DNA of 5,038 nucleotides, taken from contig CAZJCW010000301.1 in assembly GCA_964544365.1 (NCBI GenBank), positions 1-5,038 on the forward strand, in the 5' to 3' direction. The notes beneath the pieces were generated by a model that did no database searches, had not been told where the DNA came from, and saw nothing but the letters and a program-made list of their open reading frames with translations. Positions 1 through 5,038 of the stretch are shown piece by piece (the stretch's first letter is position 1; each line of letters starts with the position of its first letter). The position numbers and the translations under genes are program-made. This DNA is from Alsobacter sp964544365 (GTDB taxonomy: Bacteria; Pseudomonadota; Alphaproteobacteria; Rhizobiales; Beijerinckiaceae).

Positions 1-436
1 GTGCATGCACTGCACCGACGCGCCCTGCCAGGCCGTGTGCCCGGTGGACTGCTTCCTGACCACGGCCGACGGCATCGTCCTTCACTCGAAGGACCTGTGC
101 ATCGGCTGCGGCTACTGCTTCTACGCCTGCCCGTTCGGCGCGCCGCAGTATCCGAAGGTCGGCAACTTCGGCACGCGCGGCAAGATGGACAAGTGCACCT
201 ACTGCGCCGGCGGCCCGGACGGAACGGATCCGGTCGCCGAGTTTGCCCGGTACGGCGCCAACCGCCTCGCCGAGGGCAAGCTCCCGCTCTGCGCGGAGAT
301 GTGCTCGACGAAGGCTCTGCTCGCCGGAGACGGGGCCATCATCGCGCAGATCTACAAGGAGCGTGTCGTCAAGCGCGGCTACGGATCCGGCGCGTGGGGC
401 TGGAAGACGGCCTACAAGGAGACGGTGGCGATCTGA
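1..436 (+). CDS. fdh3B: Formate dehydrogenase FDH3-type beta (4Fe-4S) subunit, 5' end missing
   Basis: This is the electron-transfer subunit of a respiratory formate dehydrogenase. It carries electrons from the catalytic alpha subunit through [4Fe-4S] clusters to the cytochrome b subunit. The first full codon is at base 2 and the gene is cut by the left edge. About 144 residues remain and end in TGA at 434-436. Counting from the first visible residue, there are three cysteine sets: C1, C4, C9, C13 (followed by P); C33, C36, C39, C43 (followed by P); and the split set C65, C68, C97, C101. These would serve three clusters. Family members have a fourth CxxCxxCxxxCP set nearer the N-terminus, which must lie off the window. 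The stretch around C33-C43 and the C-terminal GSGAWGWKTAY closely match FDH3 beta subunits as I recall them. No hydrophobic segment follows the last cluster, so the C-terminal membrane anchor of E. coli FdnH/FdoH is absent. The gamma gene follows after 77 bases. Confidence 0.93.
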   Translation, partial: CMHCTDAPCQAVCPVDCFLTTADGIVLHSKDLCIGCGYCFYACPFGAPQYPKVGNFGTRGKMDKCTYCAGGPDGTDPVAEFARYGANRLAEGKLPLCAEMCSTKALLAGDGAIIAQIYKERVVKRGYGSGAWGWKTAYKETVAI

Positions 437-447
437 GCCACGAGCGC

Positions 448-478
448 GGGACGCTGCGCCCCCCCGGCGCGGCGTCTC
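448..478 (+). promoter_or_regulatory. Intercistronic hairpin between beta and gamma subunit genes
   Basis: Bases 448-460 pair with 466-478 to form a 13-bp stem around a CCCCC loop. Only two of the pairs (449-477 and 455-471) are G-U wobbles. The hairpin starts 12 bases after the beta stop and ends 22 bases before the gamma Shine-Dalgarno site. No T-run follows it, so it is a poor intrinsic terminator. An RNA-processing or stabilising element that adjusts the relative amounts of the two subunits fits better, but that role is inferred. Confidence 0.5.
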
Positions 479-500
479 CACTATCCGCAATGCTCTCTTC

Positions 501-505
501 AGGGG
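501..505 (+). promoter_or_regulatory. Shine-Dalgarno site fixing the gamma subunit start
   Basis: AGGGG lies eight bases before the ATG at 514. An in-frame ATG also occurs at 490, but the SD lies downstream of it, and starting there would add eight non-signal-like residues before the signal peptide. The site therefore supports 514 as the start. Confidence 0.65.
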
Positions 506-513
506 TTTTCGAC

Positions 514-1515
514 ATGGCCTCCCGCCTGTCTTTCCGGGGCTTCCGCTCCTTCCACGCTGCCTTCGCCGCGCTCGCGGTGGCCGTGGCGCTCGTCCTTTCC
601 GCTCCCGTTTCGGCGCAGCAGATCAATCCGACCGCCAAGGCGGTGTCGGAGGAGCAGCTGCTCCAGCAGCTTCGCCAGATCGACGGGCGCGTCAGCATTC
701 CCGACCAGCGCGCCGCCGTGCTCGTCCAGCCGGGCGGCGAGTGGCGCACCACGCACAACTCGACGCTGCCGCTCATCGCCGGCGTCGCGTTGCTCGGCAT
801 GCTGGCCATGCTGCTGCTCTACTTCACGACCCGCGGCAAGATCATGGTCGATGCGGGCCTTTCGGGCCTCAAGATCCTGCGCTTCAACGGCTTCGAGCGC
901 TTCATCCACTGGCTGACCGCGTCGTGCTTCATCGTTCTGGCCATCAGCGGCCTGAACGTGACGTTCGGACGGCACCTGCTGCTGCCGATCCTCGGGCCGG
1001 AGGCGTTCACCGCGTTCTCGCAGTTCGCCAAGTACGCGCACAACTACCTCGCCTTCCCCTTCATCATCGGCCTCGTGCTGATGTTCCTCATCTGGGTCGT
1101 GGACAACATCCCGAACGCGAGGGACGTGGCCTGGTTCAAGGCGGGCGGCGGACTGCTCGGCAAGGGCCACCCTCCCGCCGGCAAGTTCAACGGCGGCCAG
1201 AAGATGATCTTCTGGTCGGTGATCCTCGGCGGTGCGGTGCTGTCGTTCACCGGCGTGATCCTGCTGTTCCCGTTCTTCTGGGGCACGTCGATCGCCGACG
1301 TGCAGCTGGCGCAGATCGTCCACGCCGTCGTGTCGGCGCTGCTGACGGCCGTCATGCTGGCCCACATCTACATCGGGTCGGTCGGCATGCAGGGCGCCTT
1401 CGACGCCATGGGGTCGGGCGAAGTCGATGTGAACTGGGCCAAGGAGCATCACTCGCTCTGGGTCGAGGAGACCAAGGCGAAGGGCAACCTGCCGCACGCG
1501 GTTCCCGCCGAATAG
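514..1515 (+). CDS. fdoI: Formate dehydrogenase gamma subunit (diheme cytochrome b)
   Basis: This 333-residue membrane subunit takes electrons from the beta subunit and passes them through two b hemes to quinone. Residues 1-34 look like a signal peptide: an R-rich start, a hydrophobic core and an AxA-like PVSA end before QQ. Residues 35-84 would be periplasmic and include a SIPDQ...LVQPGGEW motif that I associate with this family. Hydrophobic helices lie at about 85-104, 131-152, 178-199, 231-254 and 264-292. The last four correspond to the four helices of E. coli FdnI. Likely heme ligands are H132 (in RFIHW), H176, H270 and H284. The 14-residue spacing of the last pair equals that of FdnI H155 and H169. 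E. coli FdnI and FdoI are only about 210-217 residues, so this protein has an extra N-terminal region of roughly 115 residues. The basic stretch after the first helix (about 107-129) fits a cytoplasmic location. Equivalent genes are also called fdhI, fdhC or fdh3C. Confidence 0.93.
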   Translation: MASRLSFRGFRSFHAAFAALAVAVALVLSAPVSAQQINPTAKAVSEEQLLQQLRQIDGRVSIPDQRAAVLVQPGGEWRTTHNSTLPLIAGVALLGMLAMLLLYFTTRGKIMVDAGLSGLKILRFNGFERFIHWLTASCFIVLAISGLNVTFGRHLLLPILGPEAFTAFSQFAKYAHNYLAFPFIIGLVLMFLIWVVDNIPNARDVAWFKAGGGLLGKGHPPAGKFNGGQKMIFWSVILGGAVLSFTGVILLFPFFWGTSIADVQLAQIVHAVVSALLTAVMLAHIYIGSVGMQGAFDAMGSGEVDVNWAKEHHSLWVEETKAKGNLPHAVPAE

Positions 1516-1539
1516 GTGCTCCTTCCCGTTGCAGGACGC

Positions 1540-1566
1540 GCGCCCGGGAGCCAACCTCCCGGGCGC
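1540..1566 (+). terminator. Terminator-like hairpin after the gamma subunit gene
   Basis: Bases 1540-1550 (GCGCCCGGGAG) pair perfectly with 1556-1566 around the five-base loop CCAAC. The 11-bp stem is very GC-rich. It sits 24 bases after the gamma stop and 23 bases before the mobB start. The T-tract is weak: TCGCATTT follows the stem. It may end most transcripts of the formate dehydrogenase operon and let some read through into mobB-moeA. No separate promoter for mobB is obvious in the short gap. Confidence 0.5.
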
Positions 1567-1589
1567 TCGCATTTCCAGAAGAGGTCGCC

Positions 1590-2144
1590 ATGCGCGTGAT
1601 CGGGCTCGCCGGATGGAGCGGCGCAGGCAAGACGACACTGCTCGCGCGCCTGATCCCGGCGCTGCGGGAGGCCGGCCTGTCGGTCTCGACCCTGAAGCAC
1701 GCGCACCACGCCTTCGACGTTGACAGGCCGGGCAAGGATTCCCACACGCACCGGGAGGCGGGCGCCCGGGAGGTGCTGGTCGTCTCGGGGCGTCGCTGGG
1801 CATTGATGCATGAGCTGCGCGAGGAGCCGGAGCCCAGCCTCGCCGCCCTGCTGGGCCGGCTCTCGCCGGTCGATCTCGTCCTCGTCGAGGGCTTCAAGCG
1901 GGAGCGGCATCGCAAGCTCGAGGTGCACCGGGTCGCCAACGGCAAGCCCATGCTCCATCCGCACGATCCGGCCATCGTCGCGGTCGCGACAGACGCGCCG
2001 GCGCTGGACTCCGGCCTGCCGCGGCTCCATCTGGACGACATCGCCGGCATCGCGACATTCATCGCGGCGTCGGCGCAACCGTTGGACGAGACCTTGCGCG
2101 AGCTGGCGCATGGCCCCCGGGAGCCCGTCGATGGCGCAGCTTAG
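1590..2144 (+). CDS. mobB: Molybdopterin-guanine dinucleotide biosynthesis adaptor MobB
   Basis: This 184-residue P-loop GTPase is thought to assist MobA in making molybdopterin guanine dinucleotide; MobB is helpful but not essential in E. coli. The Walker A loop GWSGAGKTT is at residues 8-16. The family's TLKHAHHAFDVD follows at 34-45, then a conserved GKDSHTHREAGA segment at 48-59. The Walker B-like strand and family motif LVLVEGFK is at 96-103. The length is close to that of other MobB proteins. The ATG at 1590 is preceded by GAAGAGG (1578-1584) five bases upstream, which supports this start. The reading frame is open far upstream, but that part overlaps the gamma subunit gene and is not coding. 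The 3' end overlaps the start of moeA by 14 bases. Confidence 0.95.
   Translation: MRVIGLAGWSGAGKTTLLARLIPALREAGLSVSTLKHAHHAFDVDRPGKDSHTHREAGAREVLVVSGRRWALMHELREEPEPSLAALLGRLSPVDLVLVEGFKRERHRKLEVHRVANGKPMLHPHDPAIVAVATDAPALDSGLPRLHLDDIAGIATFIAASAQPLDETLRELAHGPREPVDGAA
2119..2123 (+). promoter_or_regulatory. Shine-Dalgarno site for moeA inside mobB
   Basis: GGGAG lies seven bases before the ATG at 2131, within the last codons of mobB. It favours 2131 over the in-frame ATG at 2110, which lies upstream of it, and over the ATG at 2176. It also fits translational coupling of the two genes. Confidence 0.6.
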
Positions 2145-3384
2145 CGCGGACAGCTTCGCTTTCGGCGGCGACCTGATGTCGGTGGACGACGGGGTCGCCA
2201 TGCTGGCGGCGCGCGTGCGCGCCGTGGATGGCATCGAGACGGTGCCGCTGGCGGAGGCTGACGGCCGCGTCCTGGCCCAGTCTGTCGAGGCGCCGGTCGA
2301 TCTTCCTCCCTTCGACAACTCCGCGGTGGACGGCTACGCCGTGCGGCACGGCGACCTGTCGGCGGGGCGCGACACGCGGCTGCCGGTCGAGGGGCGTCTC
2401 GCGGCCGGGATGGCGGCGCTGGCGCCGCTCGCGCCGGGCACCGCCCTGCGGATCTTCACCGGCGCGCCGATGCCGGCTGGTGCCGATACGGTCTACATGC
2501 AGGAGGACTGCCGGCTGGACGGCGACCACGTCGTTCTTCCGCCCGGACTGTCGCTGGGGGCGAACCGGCGCCTTGCCGGCGAGGATGCGCCGGCAGGGGC
2601 CTCCGTCCTGGCCGCCGGCCGGCGCCTGACGCCGCAGGACGTGGCCCTGGTCGCCGCGCTGGGACTGCCGGAGGTCCGGGTCCGCCGCCCCCTTCGCGTC
2701 GCCGTCTTCTCGACCGGCGACGAGGTCCTCTCGCCGGGTGCCCCGCTGCGTCCGGGGGCGCTTTTCGATTCGAACCGCTTCGTCCTGCAGGCCCTGCTGC
2801 GCCGCCTCGGCGCGCGGGTCAGCGACCTCGGCATCCTGGCCGACAACCGCGAGACGGTGGCGCGGGCGGTGCGCGAGGCGGCCGCCGGGCACGACCTCGT
2901 CGTGACCTCGGGAGGCGTCTCCACCGGCGAGGAAGATCATGTTCGCGCGGCGCTGGAGAGCGTCGGCTCGCTCGTGTTCTGGAGGCTGGCGATCAAGCCG
3001 GGCCGGCCGGTGGCCATGGGTGTCGTCGAGGGGACGCCGGTCATCGGGCTGCCGGGCAATCCGGTGGCGGTGTTCGTGACCTTTGCCCACGTGGTGCGGC
3101 CGCTCGTGGCCGCGCTTGCCGGGGAAGCCTATGCGCCCGCGCCTCCGCTGCCGGTCGTCGCCGATTTCTCCTACCGCAAGAAGGAGGGACGACGCGAATA
3201 CGTCCGCGTCGCGCTCGCGCGGGACGGAGGGGGCAGGGTGGTTGCCCGCAAGCACCCCCGGGAGGGCGCTGGCGTCATCACGTCGCTCACCGAGACCGAC
3301 GGCCTCGTGGAGCTGCCGGAGGCGATCACCGGTGTGTCACCCGGCGACGTCGTCGGCTTCCTCTCCTACGCGGTCCTGCGCTGA
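2131..3384 (+). CDS. moeA: Molybdopterin molybdenumtransferase MoeA (gephyrin-like Glp)
   Basis: MoeA uses adenylylated molybdopterin to insert molybdate (or tungstate) and produce the molybdenum cofactor. It is a cytoplasmic enzyme. The 417 residues compare with 411 in E. coli MoeA. Recognisable motifs in order are PPFDNSAVDGYAVR (59-72), FTGAPMPAGAD (109-119), RRLAGED (146-152), FSTGDEV (193-199), FDSN (212-215), SGGVSTGEEDHV (260-271) in the MoCF domain, KPGRPVAMG (289-297) and GLPGNPVAVFVTF (306-318). The C-terminal RKKEGRREYVRV segment begins the last domain, which appears intact. The start at 2131 is preceded by GGGAG and overlaps the mobB stop by 14 bases. The stop (3382-3384) lies two bases from the stop of the converging small gene. 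Nothing in it appears broken or unusual. Confidence 0.96.
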   Translation: MAQLSADSFAFGGDLMSVDDGVAMLAARVRAVDGIETVPLAEADGRVLAQSVEAPVDLPPFDNSAVDGYAVRHGDLSAGRDTRLPVEGRLAAGMAALAPLAPGTALRIFTGAPMPAGADTVYMQEDCRLDGDHVVLPPGLSLGANRRLAGEDAPAGASVLAAGRRLTPQDVALVAALGLPEVRVRRPLRVAVFSTGDEVLSPGAPLRPGALFDSNRFVLQALLRRLGARVSDLGILADNRETVARAVREAAAGHDLVVTSGGVSTGEEDHVRAALESVGSLVFWRLAIKPGRPVAMGVVEGTPVIGLPGNPVAVFVTFAHVVRPLVAALAGEAYAPAPPLPVVADFSYRKKEGRREYVRVALARDGGGRVVARKHPREGAGVITSLTETDGLVELPEAITGVSPGDVVGFLSYAVLR

Positions 3385-3386
3385 AC

Positions 3387-3578
3387 TCAGCTGCGGTTGT
3401 CGGCGCGGTAGACGCTCGGCCAATCGCGGCCGACGAGGTTGTCGCCCGGGTTGCCGACGCGCGCGCCGGTGGTCGAGAACGCCTCGTAGACGGGCTTCTG
3501 GAACCGGTCGTTCAACACGGTCATGGCTGCCACGGCCCCGACGACGGCGATCACGCCCGCGATCACGATCATCTTCAT
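3387..3578 (-). CDS. Small single-helix membrane protein, unknown function
   Basis: I do not recognise this 63-residue protein. Residues 3-22 form one strongly hydrophobic helix after a short MK start. That could be a signal anchor or, because of AVAA at 15-18, a cleavable signal peptide. The rest (23-63) is polar and would be periplasmic if the N-terminus is inside. The tail has an aromatic and basic character, with GNPGDN at 42-47 and GRDWPSVYR at 50-58, and no cysteines. The ATG at 3576-3578 has a near-ideal GGGGAGG site six bases upstream. The reading frame extends further upstream to about 3710, but that part overlaps mobA and lacks family features. It is the third gene in the order fdhD, mobA, small gene, 67 bases after mobA. 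That position hints at a link to formate dehydrogenase assembly or the membrane complex, but this is only context. It lacks the twin-arginine motif of the known small TAT-target proteins found in formate dehydrogenase regions. Confidence 0.72.
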   Translation of the reverse strand: MKMIVIAGVIAVVGAVAAMTVLNDRFQKPVYEAFSTTGARVGNPGDNLVGRDWPSVYRADNRS

Positions 3579-3584
3579 CTCGAA

Positions 3585-3591
3585 CCTCCCC
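3585..3591 (-). promoter_or_regulatory. Strong Shine-Dalgarno site for the small membrane protein
   Basis: Read on the minus strand, GGGGAGG lies six bases before the ATG at 3578-3576. It is the main evidence that this small frame is translated, and it decides this start over the longer upstream frame and over Met3. Confidence 0.65.
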
Positions 3592-3603
3592 AACGTCCTG
3601 AAA

Positions 3604-3622
3604 GCGCTGAATATCTCGGCGC
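3604..3622 (-). terminator. Weak hairpin after mobA
   Basis: On the minus strand, GCGCCGA pairs with TCAGCGC around the five-base loop GATAT, with one C-A mismatch. TTTC follows. It lies in the 67-base gap between mobA and the small gene. Stability looks marginal and it may have no function. No convincing promoter is visible in the same gap. Confidence 0.22.
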
Positions 3623-3645
3623 GCTTCCGTTCTCCGACCTGAGCA

Positions 3646-4305
3646 TTACAAGCCTGCATGCCGGCTGGCAAGGACATCGGCCTGCGCCACGTCCTCGGGG
3701 GTGTTGGCATTGAAGAACGGATCCACCGGATCGGTCGTCCAGGCGACGGTGACGAGCCGATAGCGGGCGGTGAAACGGTCGATCTTGCGGATGTCCTCGT
3801 CCACCAGCGCGTGCCGCAGGTCGCCGCGCAACGAAACCGGCCACAGGCCGATCACCGGATGGCTCTGCCCGTCGGACGCGGCGCAGGCGAGGTCGGCTCC
3901 CGCGAGCCGCCGCTCGCCGTCGAGGCGGGCGACGAGGTCGGCCGGAAGGAACGGCGAATCCGCGGCGACGCTCACCACATGCGTCACGTTCGGCCAGTCC
4001 CGCGCCGCGTGGTCGAGGGCGGCCAGGATGCCGGCGAGGGGGCCGGCGAAGTCCGGCACGTCGTCGGGGACGACGGGAAGGCCGAAGGCGGCAAACCGCG
4101 CGGGATCGCCGTTGGCGTTGATCGCAAGCCCCGCGCATTGCGGCGTCATCCGGTCGATGACGCGCTGGAGGATGGACCGCCCGCCCACGCTGCGAAGCGG
4201 CTTGTCGCCACCGCCCATCCGGCGAGCAAGGCCCCCCGCGAGCAGGACGCCGAGCGTCGCGTGGCGCGCCGTGGTGCCGGCTGGTGCCGGTGCGTCAGTC
4301 GTCAC
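3646..4305 (-). CDS. mobA: Molybdenum cofactor guanylyltransferase MobA
   Basis: MobA joins GMP from GTP to the molybdenum cofactor to make molybdopterin guanine dinucleotide, the cofactor form used by formate dehydrogenases of this class. It has 219 residues. The nucleotide-binding signature LLAGGLARRMGGGDKPL is at 21-37. INANGD is at 62-67, GPLAGILAAL at 88-97, and the metal-binding aspartate is probably D116 in AADSPFLP. The C-terminal FFNANTPEDV motif is typical of the family. The start is GTG at 4305-4303, with AAGGGAG six bases upstream. No ATG occurs in frame before the catalytic loop, so the GTG start is well supported. The first 17 residues (rich in Ala, Pro and Thr) form a short leader before the first beta strand. 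The gene begins inside the last codons of fdhD, an 11-base overlap that suggests translational coupling. Confidence 0.95.
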   Translation of the reverse strand: MTTDAPAPAGTTARHATLGVLLAGGLARRMGGGDKPLRSVGGRSILQRVIDRMTPQCAGLAINANGDPARFAAFGLPVVPDDVPDFAGPLAGILAALDHAARDWPNVTHVVSVAADSPFLPADLVARLDGERRLAGADLACAASDGQSHPVIGLWPVSLRGDLRHALVDEDIRKIDRFTARYRLVTVAWTTDPVDPFFNANTPEDVAQADVLASRHAGL

Positions 4306-5038
4306 GGTCGGCTCCCTTGCGGCGGCTGCGGGCGCTCTCGTCCTCGACGAAGGCGAGATCCTGGTCGAAGACGATGCGCTGCTCGCCGGAGAGGGCCACG
4401 AACCGCTTGCCGCGGGCTCTCCCGATCAGCGTCATTCCCACCTGGCGGGCCAGTTCGACGCCCCAGGCGGTGAAGCCGGAGCGCGAGACGAGAATGGGGA
4501 TCCCCATCCGCAGCGTCTTGATGACCATTTCCGAGGTCAGGCGGCCGGTCGTGTAGAAGATCTTGTCGCCGCCCGGTTCGCGATGGCGGAACATCCAGCC
4601 CGCGATTTTGTCGACCGCATTGTGGCGTCCGACATCCTCCATGTAGACGAGAGGCTGGTCGCCCCTGCACAGCACGCAGCCGTGGATGGCGCCGGCTTCG
4701 AGATACAGCGAGGGCGTCGTGTTGATGGCGTGCGTGAGGCGATACAGCCAGGACGTGCGAAGCTCCGCCGGCGGCAGGACGATGTCGTCGAGGGCCTCCA
4801 TCAGGTCGCCGAATGCGGTTCCCTGGGCGCAGCCCGAGGTCAGCGTCTTTTTCTTCAGCTTGTCCTCGTAGTTCGTGCCGCGCTCCGTGCGCACGACCAC
4901 GACGTCGAGGTCATCGTGCCACTCGACATCGGTGACGATGTCGTCGGGCTTGAGCATGTTCTGGTTGAGCAGGTAGCCGAGCGCCAGGTCCTCGGGATAG
5001 TCGCCGATCGTCATCATCGTGACGATCTCCTGGCTGTT
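4295..5038 (-). CDS. fdhD: Formate dehydrogenase accessory sulfurtransferase FdhD, N-terminus off window
   Basis: FdhD takes sulfur from a cysteine desulfurase (IscS in E. coli) and delivers it to the bis-MGD cofactor, a step needed for formate dehydrogenase activity. The frame runs to the right edge: seven codons (NSQEIVT) precede the first visible Met, and this strand matches the family's N-terminal region. The real start is therefore outside, and the visible part is 247 residues. Counting from the edge, family motifs are MMTIGDYPEDLALGYLL (8-24), TSGCAQGTAFG (67-77), the hallmark EDVGRHNAVDKIAG (134-147), TTGRLTSEMV (163-172) and SRSGFTAWGVELA (185-197). In E. coli FdhD the active site is a CxxC pair (C121, C124). 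Here the first cysteine is kept (C70) and the second position is glycine (G73). A different CxxC pair occurs at C121 and C124 of this count, just before the DVGRHN motif; the matching numbers are a coincidence. Its stop overlaps the mobA start. Confidence 0.95.
   Translation of the reverse strand, partial: NSQEIVTMMTIGDYPEDLALGYLLNQNMLKPDDIVTDVEWHDDLDVVVVRTERGTNYEDKLKKKTLTSGCAQGTAFGDLMEALDDIVLPPAELRTSWLYRLTHAINTTPSLYLEAGAIHGCVLCRGDQPLVYMEDVGRHNAVDKIAGWMFRHREPGGDKIFYTTGRLTSEMVIKTLRMGIPILVSRSGFTAWGVELARQVGMTLIGRARGKRFVALSGEQRIVFDQDLAFVEDESARSRRKGADRDD
4312..4318 (-). promoter_or_regulatory. Shine-Dalgarno site for mobA inside fdhD
   Basis: On the minus strand, AAGGGAG lies six bases before the GTG start of mobA, within the 3' end of fdhD. 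It supports the unusual GTG start and fits coupled translation of the two genes. Confidence 0.65.

Noticed and set aside
1..513. Open frame continuous with the gamma subunit, suggesting a longer N-terminus or a fusion across the beta gene
   Set aside because: The translation here is Arg/Gly/Pro-rich shadow sequence of the beta gene. A good ribosome site and a signal peptide place the gamma start at 514.
499..1803. Long minus-strand open frame (434 residues) opposite the gamma subunit and mobB
   Set aside because: The composition is dominated by Arg, Glu, Ala and His, as expected for antisense of GC-rich genes. No motifs are seen and the plus-strand genes are clear families.
2059..3255. Long minus-strand open frame (398 residues) opposite moeA
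   Set aside because: Shadow of moeA with low-complexity Arg/His/Gly-rich translation and no domain signal.
3380..3391. Short palindrome GCTGA-AC-TCAGC at the moeA end
   Set aside because: It arises largely because two TGA stops face each other. A 5-bp stem with a two-base loop cannot form a stable hairpin.
3579..3710. Upstream extension of the small membrane protein to 107 residues
   Set aside because: It overlaps the 3' end of mobA, has no ribosome site of note, and would bury the hydrophobic segment behind a non-signal-like leader.
4275..4289. 15-base sequence TGCCGGCTGGTGCCG, also present in moeA at 2471-2485
   Set aside because: It lies inside unrelated coding sequence in different reading contexts and opposite gene directions. 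A match of this size from common GC-rich codons (Pro, Ala, Gly) is best explained by chance.
3658..4473. Plus-strand open frame (271 residues) opposite mobA and fdhD
   Set aside because: Shadow frame. The minus strand holds the complete MobA motifs and the conserved FdhD C-terminus.
1..5038. Possible mobile, defence or CRISPR-like system
   Set aside because: No transposase, integrase, repeat array, toxin-antitoxin pair or composition break was seen. Every large gene fits formate dehydrogenase or its cofactor.

Overview
The window is a compact, GC-rich, gene-dense stretch devoted to one job: building an active molybdenum or tungsten formate dehydrogenase. Six of its seven genes belong to recognisable families. 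The seventh is a small membrane protein that I cannot identify. The high GC content, with G or C at most third codon positions, the FDH3-type beta subunit and the long gamma subunit with a signal peptide all suggest a proteobacterium. An alphaproteobacterium is my first guess and a betaproteobacterium is possible. This is inference from family resemblance, not a database result.

Plus strand, 1-3384: the window opens inside the iron-sulfur (beta) subunit of formate dehydrogenase. A 77-base gap with a strong hairpin follows, then the diheme cytochrome b (gamma) subunit. The catalytic alpha subunit and the start of the beta gene presumably lie to the left, outside the window. After a second, terminator-like hairpin come mobB and moeA, which overlap by 14 bases.

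Minus strand, 5038-3387, read right to left: fdhD (its 5' end runs off the window), mobA (overlapping fdhD by 11 bases), then a 63-residue single-helix protein. Its stop codon lies two bases from the moeA stop, so the two gene sets converge there with essentially no spacer.

How they work together: MoeA inserts the metal into molybdopterin. MobA, probably helped by the GTPase MobB, adds the nucleotide to give the bis-MGD form. FdhD passes sulfur to that cofactor, which formate dehydrogenases need for activity. The beta subunit carries electrons from the catalytic subunit through its Fe-S clusters to the gamma subunit's hemes and on to quinone. No gene-free stretch exceeds 300 bases. I see no tRNA, rRNA, mobile element, CRISPR array or prophage signal. 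The window looks like well-organised metabolic DNA, not an unknown defence or mobile system. The least explained items are the small membrane protein, the altered cysteine motif in FdhD, and the shift of a membrane helix from the beta to the gamma subunit.
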